This document shows positions 1 through 7,945 of a stretch of DNA of 64,000 nucleotides, in pieces (position 1 is the stretch's first letter; each line of letters opens with the position of its first letter). Where the stretch lies: NCBI RefSeq assembly GCF_000380965.1, contig NZ_KB905552.1:62001-126000 (forward strand), given 5' to 3'. The stretch is from Paenibacillus ginsengihumi DSM 21568 (lineage in GTDB: Bacteria > Bacillota > Bacilli > Paenibacillales > NBRC-103111). Under the pieces are notes generated by a model. The model did not search any database and was not told the DNA's origin. It saw nothing but the letters and a program-made list of their open reading frames with translations. The position numbers and the translations under genes were made by a program.

Positions 1-443
1 TTGCCGCCGTCCAGGTACACGTCGTCGACATCGGTTAAGTTCAGGGTGCCGGACTGGACATAGGGATCGAGCTCGGCAAGCAGTTTCCGTTCCACATATT
101 CGGATAAAAATTTGTAATCCATCTGTATGACGTCGGGCAAGTTTTGGCCGGCCGCCTGGGTGGCGAGCTTGTTCCAATAATCGTCGAAGCCCGTAAATTC
201 CACACTGACCTTAATATGGGGGTATTTTTCCTGAAACAGCTGAATGGCCTTCTGCGTACGGTCGTGCCGGTCCTGAGAGCCCCACCAGGCGACGCGAAGC
301 TGAATCTGCTCCTGCTGCCCGCCTGGCTGCGGAGCATTTCCGCCGGAAGCTTGCTTGCCGCCCGCGCTGCATCCGAGCACGGTTCCGGAAAGCAAGACCG
401 AAGCGGCGAGTGCGGAAACGGTTTTACGAATAGATCCTGTCAT
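1..443 (-). CDS. Sugar ABC transporter substrate-binding lipoprotein, 3' end outside window
   Basis: Reading leftward from an ATG at 443-441, the frame stays open for 147 codons to the window edge, so only the N-terminal part is present. It begins with a lipoprotein signal peptide (basic MTGSIRK, hydrophobic core, lipobox LGCS with Cys25), a Gly/Gln-rich linker, then the start of a family 1 extracellular solute-binding domain (RVAWWG, a KAIQLFQEKYP helix, LPDVIQMD). Such proteins bind mono- or oligosaccharides outside the membrane and deliver them to a two-permease importer. A GGGAGG ribosome site precedes the ATG and touches the end of a repeat. It diverges from a LacI regulator and has its own strong promoter at 884-912. 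The substrate cannot be told from this fragment. Confidence 0.85.
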   Translation of the reverse strand, partial: MTGSIRKTVSALAASVLLSGTVLGCSAGGKQASGGNAPQPGGQQEQIQLRVAWWGSQDRHDRTQKAIQLFQEKYPHIKVSVEFTGFDDYWNKLATQAAGQNLPDVIQMDYKFLSEYVERKLLAELDPYVQSGTLNLTDVDDVYLDGG

Positions 444-460
444 TCTTCTCGAACCTCCCT

Positions 461-700
461 ATCTTGAAAATAGCCCGGGGGGCGTGCGACACATTTTCAT
501 CTTCTGATGGTGCCGCGCCAGCGGCATGGGGGTCTATTTTGAAAATTTGGCGGTAATCCGCCGGCAAATTTTCAAAACCGCAGGTGACGACTGATGATGT
601 AAGATAGCGTTCGTCATAGGCGTCCATCCTGAAAATACTCCAGGGCGCGCCGCCCATTTTCATCATCTGCTTCTGATCGTGCCGCGCAAGAGCCATGAGC
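461..700 (-). repeat. Composite dispersed repeat, A-B-A order, reverse orientation
   Basis: On the minus strand this stretch reads as element A, element B, element A. A is about 70 bp: a GC-rich CGGCACCATCAG part, AGATGAAAATGGGCCGC, then CCCCGGGCTATTTTCAAG. B is about 90 bp with two hairpins (ATGACGA...TCGTCAT and TTGAAAATTTGGCGG...CCGCC). It fills the leader of the left-edge lipoprotein gene and ends at that gene's ribosome site. Confidence 0.8.
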
Positions 701-718
701 GTCTGACAAACAGGATTT

Positions 719-732
719 CTAAAGCGCTTACA
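719..732. promoter_or_regulatory. cre-like or LacI-family operator-like palindrome
   Basis: CTAAAGCGCTTACA shares the core AAAGCGCTT with the site inside the promoter at 884-912, about 165 bp away. It lies in the transcribed leader, where a second operator could support looping or a roadblock. It may be bound by the adjacent LacI protein or by CcpA. Confidence 0.4.
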
Positions 733-883
733 AATCGCCGTCGACATTTCCGGCAAACAGCAGCTTTCAGGCCCCCCTTTCTTTCGCGAATGAACGCGAT
801 CCGTCCGAACAGCATAGGCTTGAGCGGACAGCTTCATGCTTAAAGCTCATAACAACGTTTTTATTTGGTGCTGATATCTGCAA

Positions 884-912
884 TTATAAAGCGCTTTCAT
901 TCTATTTGTCAA
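884..912 (-). promoter_or_regulatory. Sigma-A promoter for the left-edge binding-protein gene, with palindromic operator in the spacer
   Basis: On the minus strand there is a consensus TTGACA (912-907), a 17-bp spacer and TATAAT (889-884). The spacer and the -10 overlap the palindrome TGAAAGCGCTTTAT (899-886), which resembles a CcpA cre site or a LacI-family operator. A regulator bound there would block RNA polymerase. The predicted transcript has a leader of about 430 nt, mostly repeat sequence. Confidence 0.75.
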
Positions 913-988
913 TTGGCAGATGAGTTCAAATTTTAATCAATTGATCCCATAGATGACGGCAAGCTTTTGACTTATAATTAAAGAACAA

Positions 989-998
989 ACAACGTTGT
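989..998. promoter_or_regulatory. Palindrome between -10 and ribosome site of the LacI gene, possible auto-operator
   Basis: ACAACGTTGT is a perfect 10-bp palindrome just downstream of a TATAAT (973-978) and just upstream of the GAGGGA ribosome site of the LacI gene. A related half (AACAACGTTTTT) lies at 850-861. The position suits autorepression, but binding is inferred. Confidence 0.4.
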
Positions 999-1015
999 AA
1001 AAAAGAGGGACGCAC

Positions 1016-2014
1016 ATGTCGGTCACAATCAAAGATATTGCCCGCATGGCGGGCGTCAGCTACTCCACCGTATCCAAAGCGCTCAAAAACAGTCCGCTCG
1101 TGAGCGAGCAGACCAAGCGCAAAATCAAGGATCTGGCGGACGAGTACGGCTACCAGCCGAATCTGATCGCCCAAAGTCTCGTCTCCAAGAAAAGCGGCAT
1201 CATCGGCATCGTCTGGCCTACCGTCGAAATTATCGCCATATCCACGCTGATGACGCATATTACGGCCGAGCTGGAGAAGCGGTCGTATTCCGCCTTACTG
1301 TCCGTCGGCTCGCTGGAGACAGGGGTGCGGCTGTTCAACCGGCTTCATGTCGACGGCATTCTTGTGTTCGAGCTGAACCGGATGTTCGATCCTTCCGAAT
1401 CGGTGCGTTCCGAAATCCCGGTGCTGTCGTTCGGCCTCTCCAATGTGGCCTCGTCTTATGCCAGCATCGATGTCAACCGCAAGGGGGCGATCGAAACGGC
1501 GGTTCGCTATCTCCACGGACTCGGACATCGCCGCATCGGCTTCGTCGGCAATCTGGAAGATCATTTCAGCAAGCAGCATGACAAATTTTTGGGCTATATG
1601 GAAGCGATGGACCGGTTGGGTCTGCCGGCAGACCCCCATCTGCGGGTTCATACGCGCAAGCTTGTATGGCAGGAAGGCTACCGCGCGGCCAAATTTTTGC
1701 TGCAGTGCCGCGATAAGCCGACCGCCATCGTCAGCGCCAGCTATGAGTTGACCGTCGGCATTATTTTGGCGATGAAGGAAGCGCAGCTTCACATCCCGTC
1801 CGACATGTCCATCGTCAGCTATGACCATGTGCCGCAGCTGGCTCATCTGGAAATACCGGTTACCGCCGTAGGCGTGCCGGTCGAGAAGATGGCCGCCTGC
1901 ATCGCAGAGGCGGCGCTGCGGATGGTCGAGCATCCGGGCGACGATTCGCCGCCTATGGCGGAGGTGGAGCTGGCCGAACGGCTGTCCTGCGCGCCGCCGA
2001 AACCTGGGCGATAA
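1016..2014 (+). CDS. LacI/GalR family transcriptional regulator
   Basis: This 332-residue protein has the usual layout: an N-terminal helix-turn-helix with hinge helix (about residues 3-58; TIKDIARMAGVS, STVSKAL, YQPN) and a periplasmic-binding-protein-like effector domain (about 62-325; GHRRIGFVGN, MSIVSYD). The start ATG follows a GAGGGACGCAC ribosome site. It is divergent from the sugar-binding lipoprotein gene at the left edge, the common arrangement for a local repressor responding to the imported sugar or its phosphate. Palindromes in the shared upstream region are candidate operators. After the stop there is a GC hairpin (2018-2049) without a T-run. Family assignment is secure; effector and target are inferred. 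Confidence 0.93.
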   Translation: MSVTIKDIARMAGVSYSTVSKALKNSPLVSEQTKRKIKDLADEYGYQPNLIAQSLVSKKSGIIGIVWPTVEIIAISTLMTHITAELEKRSYSALLSVGSLETGVRLFNRLHVDGILVFELNRMFDPSESVRSEIPVLSFGLSNVASSYASIDVNRKGAIETAVRYLHGLGHRRIGFVGNLEDHFSKQHDKFLGYMEAMDRLGLPADPHLRVHTRKLVWQEGYRAAKFLLQCRDKPTAIVSASYELTVGIILAMKEAQLHIPSDMSIVSYDHVPQLAHLEIPVTAVGVPVEKMAACIAEAALRMVEHPGDDSPPMAEVELAERLSCAPPKPGR

Positions 2015-2300
2015 GCCGGCGGCGGGCTTGCCTCATGCGTCCCGCCGCCATGCGGCAAGCGGCGCGAGACGGCCCGGGCGCGGTCGCAGCATGCCGGTAG
2101 TAGGGGCTTTACGTCCGCCCGGACAGCCGTCCTGTTATGGCTTGCAAGCCTGACGCAGGGCGGTTGTCTGCGTCTGGCCGCCGCGGCACCAGCCGCTCCC
2201 GGACGAAACTGGACTTAAGTCGGGCTGTATTCTCTACGCAGGTCTAAAGCTTCACGCTGCTTCGGAATGTTATACTGAATATGGCTTCGGGATACAGACG

Positions 2301-2455
2301 GGATAGACGCCTACGACGAACGAAGACTTCGTGCTCGGCGTCACCTGCGGCATTGAAAATTCGGCGCGTAGATGCCGCAAGATAGACTCCATGCCGCTTG
2401 CGCAGCCCATCATAAGATGAAAATGGGCCGCGCGCCCCGGGCTATTTTCAAAGAA
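2301..2455 (+). repeat. Composite dispersed repeat, B-A order
   Basis: Element B (2301-2390: ATAGACGCCTACGACGAAC, TTCGTGCTCGGCGTCACCTGCGG, ATTGAAAATTCGG) runs directly into element A (2385-2455, ending GGGCTATTTTCAAAG). The end lies about 30 bp before the DUF4097 start codon. The rest of the 2015-2487 gap holds only the GC hairpin after the LacI stop; I see no gene in it. Confidence 0.8.
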
Positions 2456-2487
2456 AAAGGGATGACGGAAGGAATGGGAAGCGAGCC

Positions 2488-3453
2488 ATGCACAAAAAAA
2501 TAGGTTTGTTGTTTATCGCGGCAGGTGTCCTGCTGCTGATCTTTACGATGAAGCCGATAGACAAAATTTCTGGCGTTATTTTCGGATTTTCCTTTGATAC
2601 CAGAGAGATTGACGATGAGCAGACGTTTGCCGCCGATGATTTTCGCAGCCTGATCATTCGTACGGGGAGCACCGATGTGCGGATCGTCCCTGGCAGCTCG
2701 GATCAGATCAAAGCGCGTCTGTATGGCGAGGTCAGCGCCAAAAACGGGAAGCAGGTGAAGCTGAAGGCCGAGCCGAACGGCGATACGCTGGAGCTGGGAG
2801 TCCAGCTGCCGGAGGGCATCAGTGTGGGCGTCAATATAATGGACATCGATCTGACGGTGGAGCTGCCGGAGAAGCAGTGGACATTGGCCGCAGTCGAAAG
2901 CGGCAGCGGCAATATCGAGATCGAGCGCATTCAAGGGGAAAAGGTGCGAGTCAAGGCTGGCAGCGGCGACATCGATATGAGACAAGCGAAGGCCGGAGAA
3001 CTGACGGTGCACACCAGCAGCGGCAATATGGAGGTTGAGGAGAGCGAGGCCGACGCGATGGTGCTGGAATCCGGCTCCGGCGATATATCGGCCGAGCGTT
3101 ACAAGGCTTCGCTGCTGAAGTTTCAGGGGGAGAGCGGCAACGTCGTGCTGAAGCAGGGCGAGTCAGTCTTGCAGGGACAGACGAGCTCCGGCGACATCCA
3201 TCTGGAAGCGGAGCAGCTGTTGTATGATGCTGATCTTCGGGCCGGCAGCGGCAACGTAACGATCGCTCTCGCCCAGGAGCCGTCCTCGCTGGCCGTCGAT
3301 TTCCAGAGCGGCTCCGGCAATGGGAAAGTGCAGTGGAACGGAATGCAGAACAAGGAAAGCAATGAGGACGGCAACCGCCTGAAAGGGACGTTCGGCAGCG
3401 GCGACGTGAAGCTGAAGGTCCGCACAGGCTCCGGCGATTTCGCGCTGGAATAG
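2488..3453 (+). CDS. DUF4097 (LiaG-like, adhesin-type) membrane-anchored beta-repeat protein
   Basis: The 321-residue product starts with a single membrane segment (about residues 5-21). The rest is an extracytoplasmic domain built of repeated short strands with SGSGNI, SGSGDI, TSSGNM and GSGNV turns, typical of the DUF4097 beta-solenoid found in LiaG-like proteins. In Bacillota such genes often sit with PadR and DUF1700 genes or in the lia envelope-stress operon; here it stands alone between repeats. A GGAAGG ribosome site lies upstream of the ATG. The stop codon TAG is the first three bases of the following repeat. Molecular role unknown; an envelope-stress link is by family only. Confidence 0.8.
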   Translation: MHKKIGLLFIAAGVLLLIFTMKPIDKISGVIFGFSFDTREIDDEQTFAADDFRSLIIRTGSTDVRIVPGSSDQIKARLYGEVSAKNGKQVKLKAEPNGDTLELGVQLPEGISVGVNIMDIDLTVELPEKQWTLAAVESGSGNIEIERIQGEKVRVKAGSGDIDMRQAKAGELTVHTSSGNMEVEESEADAMVLESGSGDISAERYKASLLKFQGESGNVVLKQGESVLQGQTSSGDIHLEAEQLLYDADLRAGSGNVTIALAQEPSSLAVDFQSGSGNGKVQWNGMQNKESNEDGNRLKGTFGSGDVKLKVRTGSGDFALE

Positions 3454-3617
3454 ACGCCCATACCCCTTGCGCGGCACCATCAGAAGATGAAAATGGGCCG
3501 CGGGCCCCGGGCTATTTTCAAGAGAGCCGCCTATGACAAGCGATTCCTTCCGTTATCGGTCGTCACCTGCGGTATTGAAAATTCAGCGTATGGATACCGC
3601 ATAATTTTCAAGAATAG
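3451..3617 (+). repeat. Composite dispersed repeat, A-B order, beginning at a stop codon
   Basis: Element A (3451-3522) starts with TAGACGCCCAT, whose TAG is the stop codon of the DUF4097 gene. Element B follows (3525-3616, GCCTATGACAAGCG, CGGTCGTCACCTGCGG, AATTTTCAAGAATAG). Same family as at 461-700 and 12627-12926. Confidence 0.8.
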
Positions 3618-3790
3618 GTAGCCCAAAATGCCAAATAAGGCTGCTCGCTTGCGTTACAATTTCAAATCTGAATTAAATAAGCTCTGTGGCTTGCGTTAGC
3701 TTAAGTCTGCCCGGCAGAACGCGAGCCCGCCCACGGCACGCCAAACGAGGCTTGCAACGTAACGCTGGCAATGCGAGCAAGCCATTCCCG
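3616..3790 (-). repeat. Dispersed repeat C, reverse copy
   Basis: Read on the minus strand this matches 12331-12500 and part of 33888-33990: ACGTTGCAAGCCTCG, a GC-rich stretch with CGCGTTCTGCCGGG, CTAACGCAAGCCACAGAGC, TTTGAAATTGTAACGCAAG and GAGCAGCCTTATTTG. It lacks the AAAATAGCG part that follows in the other two copies. Confidence 0.75.
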
Positions 3791-3851
3791 GCAGCCCGTC
3801 TAAAAAAGACGGCCGGACTCATCCGTCCGACCGCCTCCGGCTTGTTGAGGC

Positions 3852-4553
3852 TTATTGAATTCCTTCCTTGACGAGCGTCCATTGCTGGCCGTTTGCGCCC
3901 GTATCGCTCCACTGGACGACGCTTGCGCCGTCGCTCGTCGCGTTCTGGTACACCTCCAGCAGCTTGCCGCTGTTGCGATTCGGAAGCTTGTAGTACCCGT
4001 CCGATGTCGGCTGCAGCGACCACTGCTGCGTATGGTGATTCGTGTTGCCCCATTGGTTGACAGCCGCCCCGTCTGCGGTGCTCGCCCCGCCAACCTCGAG
4101 CAGCTTATCGCTGTTTTTGTTGACGATCCGGTAGTAGCCGCTGCCTGCCGATTCGAACGACCAGATTTGCCCGGGCACGCCGGTATCGCCCCATTGAACC
4201 GCAAGCGCCCCGTCGTCCGTTGCGTTCTGGTAAATTTCGAGAAATTTGCCGCTGTTCCGGTTCCGCACCTTGAACTCGCCTGCGGCCGCGACGCCCGGTT
4301 GATAGACGTCGATCATATCGATTTCCGCATAAGTGCCGTTGTAGGAAAACTTGATCGTGTTGACGCCGGCGTTCAGATGGACGTTGAAGGAGGTCGTACG
4401 TTGCGAGCATAGATTGCCGGATGACTGACTCAGCCGCACGTCGACCGTGTTCCCTCCTTTCCCGGTAGCAGCAATTATGATAAAAGCCCGGACGATGAAC
4501 GATGGCCGCAAAGTTGTCCTTTTCCGTTCCCGTCTGGGCTGATATCCTTGCAC
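3852..4553 (-). pseudogene. 5'-truncated remnant of a secreted carbohydrate-binding protein (half CBM6/35-like module plus ricin-type lectin domain)
   Basis: The readable part begins at a GTG (4553) with about 30 residues that look like nothing, and no signal peptide. Then comes the second half of a CBM6/CBM35-like module (NTVDVRLS, SFNVHLNAGVNTIKF, EIDMIDV), followed by a full ricin-B-type trefoil with three repeats, each with an N(R/K)NSGK/DKLLEV-like strand and a Q-x-W motif (GQIWSF, TQQWSL, GQQWTL). Such modules normally hang on secreted glycoside hydrolases. The first CBM half, any catalytic domain and the export signal are missing, so I call it a gene remnant. It lies just downstream of the GH51 gene, whose stop is at 4569-4567. 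A short cytoplasmic lectin is the alternative reading. Confidence 0.6.
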
Positions 4554-4566
4554 GCGTAATGATCAA

Positions 4567-6072
4567 TTACCGGCTTTCTCCCGTCGCCAACCGGACGACG
4601 TTCCAGGAATACGGCGGAAGCAGTACGGCCGTGTGGTCGTCCTTGCTCGTGAACGTCCCCGTTTCGCGGGCCGGGCTGACGTTCAGCGGCTGTGCCGACG
4701 TGTTCACCGCGTCCAGCCGTTCGTGCTTCAGCGCGATGTGCTCCAGCGGGCGGCACGTTCCGAAATCCCGCAGCGACAGCTCCAGCAGGAGCGGCTCGTC
4801 GCCCCGATTGACGGCGAAGACAGTTGCTTCGCCCTGCTCCTCGCGGTATACGGCCGTCGTATCGACGACCGGCACGTCGGTGTACACCGAGGTGTCGTAC
4901 TTCGGCGACTCGACGATCGCCCGCAGCACCTGGCCGCGTCCGTATCGGGAGACGTGGGCGAACGGATAAAACGTCGGATTGCGCCAAGCCGCGCCGCCCT
5001 TCTCGGTCAAAATCATCGGAATCGTGTTAACGAGCAGCGACTGGCAGGCGATGCCGATCCGGTCCGCATGGCGTAAAATCGTCAGCATCGCCGACCCGAA
5101 CACGAGCGCGTCCTCCATCCGGAAACGGACCCAGTCATATGGGCTGCCCGTCTGCCAAGGCGTATATTCCACGTCCGGCGCGCGCCAGACGTTCCACTCG
5201 TCGAACGACAGCATCATCGTTTTGCCGCTGCGCTTTTTGGCCTGCACGTAATCGCACGTCGCGATGACTTCGCGGATCTGCTTCTCCATGTCCATCGGCA
5301 TCGCCAGGTACGTCGCGGTATCGGCCTCGCGTTTGCTGATATAGTTGTGCAGCGACAAATAATCGACATGCTCGTATGTCAGCTCCAGCACTTTCCGGTC
5401 CCATTCCGGGTAGGTCGCCATCTGCCGGGTGGAGCTGCCGACGGCGACGAGCTCGATGCCCGGATCGAGCCATTTCATCACCTTCGCCGTCTCGCAGGCA
5501 AGCAGCCCGTACTGCTCCGGCGTCTTGCGGGCGATCTGCCATTCGCCGTCCAGCTCGTTGCCGAGGCACCACGTCCTGATCCGGTACGGCTGCTCGACGC
5601 CGTGCGCCTTCCGCAGCTCGCTCCAGTAGCTGTCTCCCTCGAAGTTGCAGTATTCCAATATATTTTTGGCATCCTCGATCCCTTTCGTCCCGAGGTTCAC
5701 CGTCATGATCGGGTCTGCGCCGACCTTGCCGATCCATTTCATGAATTCGTTCAGTCCGAACGTATTCGGCTCGATCTGCCGCCAGGCGACGTCCGTGCGG
5801 ACCGGACGCCACTCCTTCGGGCCGATGCCGTCTTTCCAGTCGTAGCCGGACGTAAAATTGCCGCCGGGGTACCGGACGACCGACAGGGCCAGCTCGTTCA
5901 CCAGGCAGAGCACATCCGTGCGGAAGCCGTTCTCGTCAGCCGCCGGATGGTCCGGCTCGTAAATGCCGTTGTAGACGACACTGCCCATATGTTCCACGAA
6001 CGAGCCGAACAATCGCTCGCTCGTCCGGCCGATTGTATAATCTTTGCTGGCGATTAGCTTTGCTGTTTCCAT
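4567..6072 (-). CDS. abfA: Intracellular alpha-L-arabinofuranosidase, GH51
   Basis: The 501-residue protein has normal GH51 length: a TIM barrel (about residues 20-380) and a C-terminal beta-sandwich. The acid/base Glu173 lies in CLGNELDG and the nucleophile Glu292 in SFDEWNVW; RYPGGNF and HNYIS are other family signatures. There is no signal peptide, so it acts in the cytosol, releasing L-arabinose from imported arabino-oligosaccharides. An AAGGTGG ribosome site precedes the ATG. It is the last gene of a minus-strand run: binding protein, two permeases, abfA. Activity on other furanosides or xylosides cannot be excluded. Confidence 0.93.
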   Translation of the reverse strand: METAKLIASKDYTIGRTSERLFGSFVEHMGSVVYNGIYEPDHPAADENGFRTDVLCLVNELALSVVRYPGGNFTSGYDWKDGIGPKEWRPVRTDVAWRQIEPNTFGLNEFMKWIGKVGADPIMTVNLGTKGIEDAKNILEYCNFEGDSYWSELRKAHGVEQPYRIRTWCLGNELDGEWQIARKTPEQYGLLACETAKVMKWLDPGIELVAVGSSTRQMATYPEWDRKVLELTYEHVDYLSLHNYISKREADTATYLAMPMDMEKQIREVIATCDYVQAKKRSGKTMMLSFDEWNVWRAPDVEYTPWQTGSPYDWVRFRMEDALVFGSAMLTILRHADRIGIACQSLLVNTIPMILTEKGGAAWRNPTFYPFAHVSRYGRGQVLRAIVESPKYDTSVYTDVPVVDTTAVYREEQGEATVFAVNRGDEPLLLELSLRDFGTCRPLEHIALKHERLDAVNTSAQPLNVSPARETGTFTSKDDHTAVLLPPYSWNVVRLATGESR

Positions 6073-6111
6073 CGTTTAAGCCACCTTGTCGATTGAGTTG
6101 TCATCCGTTCG

Positions 6112-6945
6112 TCAGCCCTTCAGGCCGGATGTCGACACGCTCTGCACGAAAAATCGCTGGGCGAATGCGTATACGACGAGCAGCGGGAGCAGCGACAGCG
6201 TCGCCGCGGCCAGCGTCGGCCCATATTCGATCGTCCGCTGCCCGACGAACATGGCGAGACCGGCGGACAGCGTCCGCATGTCGGTCTGGCTCGTCAGCAT
6301 CAACGGATAGAGCAGGTCGTTCCAGTTGTTCATGAGCAGAAAAATGCCGAGCGTCACCATCGCCGGCTTGCACAGCGGCAGCATGATGCTCCAATAAATG
6401 CGAAACTCGTTCAGCCCGTCGACGCGGCCGGATTCCTCCAGGTCCTTCGGCAGCGAGACGAAAAAGGAGCGCATCAGGAAGATGCCGAACGCGCTGCTTG
6501 CCCGCGGGAGTATAAGCCCCCAGTATGTATCGAGCAGGCCGAGCTTGAACACTTCCACGAACAGCGGAATCATCGTCACCTGAAACGGGATCATCATCGT
6601 GATCAAAACGAGCGTGAACAGCACCTTGCTGCCCTTGAAGCGGATTCGCGCGAAGGCGTACCCCGCCATCGAATCGAAAAAGACCGATACGACCATGACG
6701 GAAACGGAGAAGATGACGGTGTTCCGGAAAAAGTCGAGCAGCGGAATCCGGTTCCACACTTCCACGTAAGCGTCGAACAGGTAGCGTTCGGGCAGCAGCG
6801 CGGGCGGGTACTGCATCAGCTCCTGCTCCGGCTTGAACGTGGAGAGGAACAGCCAGACGAACGGGTGCAGCACGAACAGGAGCAGCGCCGCCATCGCCGC
6901 GAAGGCGACCGCCCGGCTGAGCGATGGTGTTTTTGGCAGGTTCAT
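6112..6945 (-). CDS. Carbohydrate ABC transporter permease (MalG type)
   Basis: The 277-residue protein has about six membrane segments and the cytoplasmic EAA loop of binding-protein-dependent permeases (EESGRVDGLNEFRIYW, then LPLCKPA; about residues 178-202). It is the MalG-like partner of the upstream permease, and the two form the membrane channel. An AAAGGAGG ribosome site lies upstream of the ATG. The gap to the upstream permease is 14 nt. No ATPase gene is nearby, so the pair probably shares an MsmX/UgpC-type ATPase encoded elsewhere, as is common in Bacillota. Confidence 0.92.
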   Translation of the reverse strand: MNLPKTPSLSRAVAFAAMAALLLFVLHPFVWLFLSTFKPEQELMQYPPALLPERYLFDAYVEVWNRIPLLDFFRNTVIFSVSVMVVSVFFDSMAGYAFARIRFKGSKVLFTLVLITMMIPFQVTMIPLFVEVFKLGLLDTYWGLILPRASSAFGIFLMRSFFVSLPKDLEESGRVDGLNEFRIYWSIMLPLCKPAMVTLGIFLLMNNWNDLLYPLMLTSQTDMRTLSAGLAMFVGQRTIEYGPTLAAATLSLLPLLVVYAFAQRFFVQSVSTSGLKG

Positions 6946-6959
6946 TGGGTGCGCCTCCT

Positions 6960-7874
6960 TTACAGCGACGATTCTTTCCGGTTGAAATAGGCGTTCATCG
7001 TCAGCGTCGCAGCCATGACAAGCACCAGCAGCACAACCGAGACGGCCGACGCGTACCCGAGATCGAACGGCGCGGATTTGAAGCCTGTGTTGTAGATGTA
7101 CAGCACGACCGTTTCCGTCCGGTTCAGCGGGCCGCCCTGCGTCGTGACGAATATCGGGTCGAACACCTGCAGCGCCTGAATCGTCGTGATGACGAAGGAA
7201 AAGCCGAGCGCCGGCATGAGCATCGGCACCGAGATGTGCAGCAGCTTCTTAACCTTGCCGGCGCCGTCGAGCTCCGCTGCCTCGTAGTATGAATCCGGGA
7301 TGCTTTGCAGCCCGGCGACGAGGATGATTGTCGTGTAGCCGAAGTTCCGCCAGAGCGACATCAGCACGATGGACGGCATCGCCAGATCCGGATCGCGCAA
7401 AAATTCGAGCCGCGGTAGCCCAAGTTCATGCAGATAGTGCGGGTACAGGCCGGTTTGCGGGTCGAGCAGAAACGACCAGACGATGCCGATCGCTGTGAAG
7501 GAACAGATGTAGGGCAGGAAGTAGGCCGACCGCAGCAGCTTGCGAAACCGCGTGTTTTTGGCGACGTACACCGCTGCCAGCAGCGACAGGACGATCTGCA
7601 GCGGAACCTCGACGGCCGTAAAGTAAACCGTGTTTTTGAGCGCGTTCCAGAACCGGTCATCCGACAGGAGTTTCTCGAATTGCTCCAGTCCGACGAACGT
7701 GGCGCCCTTTAGGAAAATGTCCAGTCGCAGCGTGCTGATCGCCAGCGTGGCGAGCAGCGGCACGACCGTAAAAACAAGCAGAATAATCAGCGCGGGCGAA
7801 ATAAACAGATAGGCCGCCCTTTCCGGTTTGCTGAGCATTTGAAGCATGCGCTTGCGGGTTTGGTTGGTCATCAT
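6960..7874 (-). CDS. Carbohydrate ABC transporter permease (MalF type)
   Basis: About 304 residues with six membrane segments and an EAA loop (YYEAAELDGAGKVKKL, then SVPMLMP; about residues 210-235). The frame could open at a GTG (7880), but the ATG at 7874 fits the AGGTG ribosome site better. It sits 71 nt after the binding-protein gene and 14 nt before the MalG-type permease, so the three are one operon with abfA. Predicted substrate: arabinose-containing oligosaccharides, inferred from abfA. Confidence 0.92.
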   Translation of the reverse strand: MMTNQTRKRMLQMLSKPERAAYLFISPALIILLVFTVVPLLATLAISTLRLDIFLKGATFVGLEQFEKLLSDDRFWNALKNTVYFTAVEVPLQIVLSLLAAVYVAKNTRFRKLLRSAYFLPYICSFTAIGIVWSFLLDPQTGLYPHYLHELGLPRLEFLRDPDLAMPSIVLMSLWRNFGYTTIILVAGLQSIPDSYYEAAELDGAGKVKKLLHISVPMLMPALGFSFVITTIQALQVFDPIFVTTQGGPLNRTETVVLYIYNTGFKSAPFDLGYASAVSVVLLVLVMAATLTMNAYFNRKESSL

Positions 7875-7945
7875 GGACACCTACTATCGTCGGTAAAATG
7901 CGGCATTCTGCCGGCGGACAACGACGGAATGCCGCGCGCTGGATG

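Noticed and set aside
424-837. Minus-strand 137-codon open frame upstream of the left-edge lipoprotein
   Set aside because: It runs through the A-B-A repeat and overlaps the lipoprotein start in another frame. Similar peptides appear wherever the repeats occur, so it is repeat sequence.
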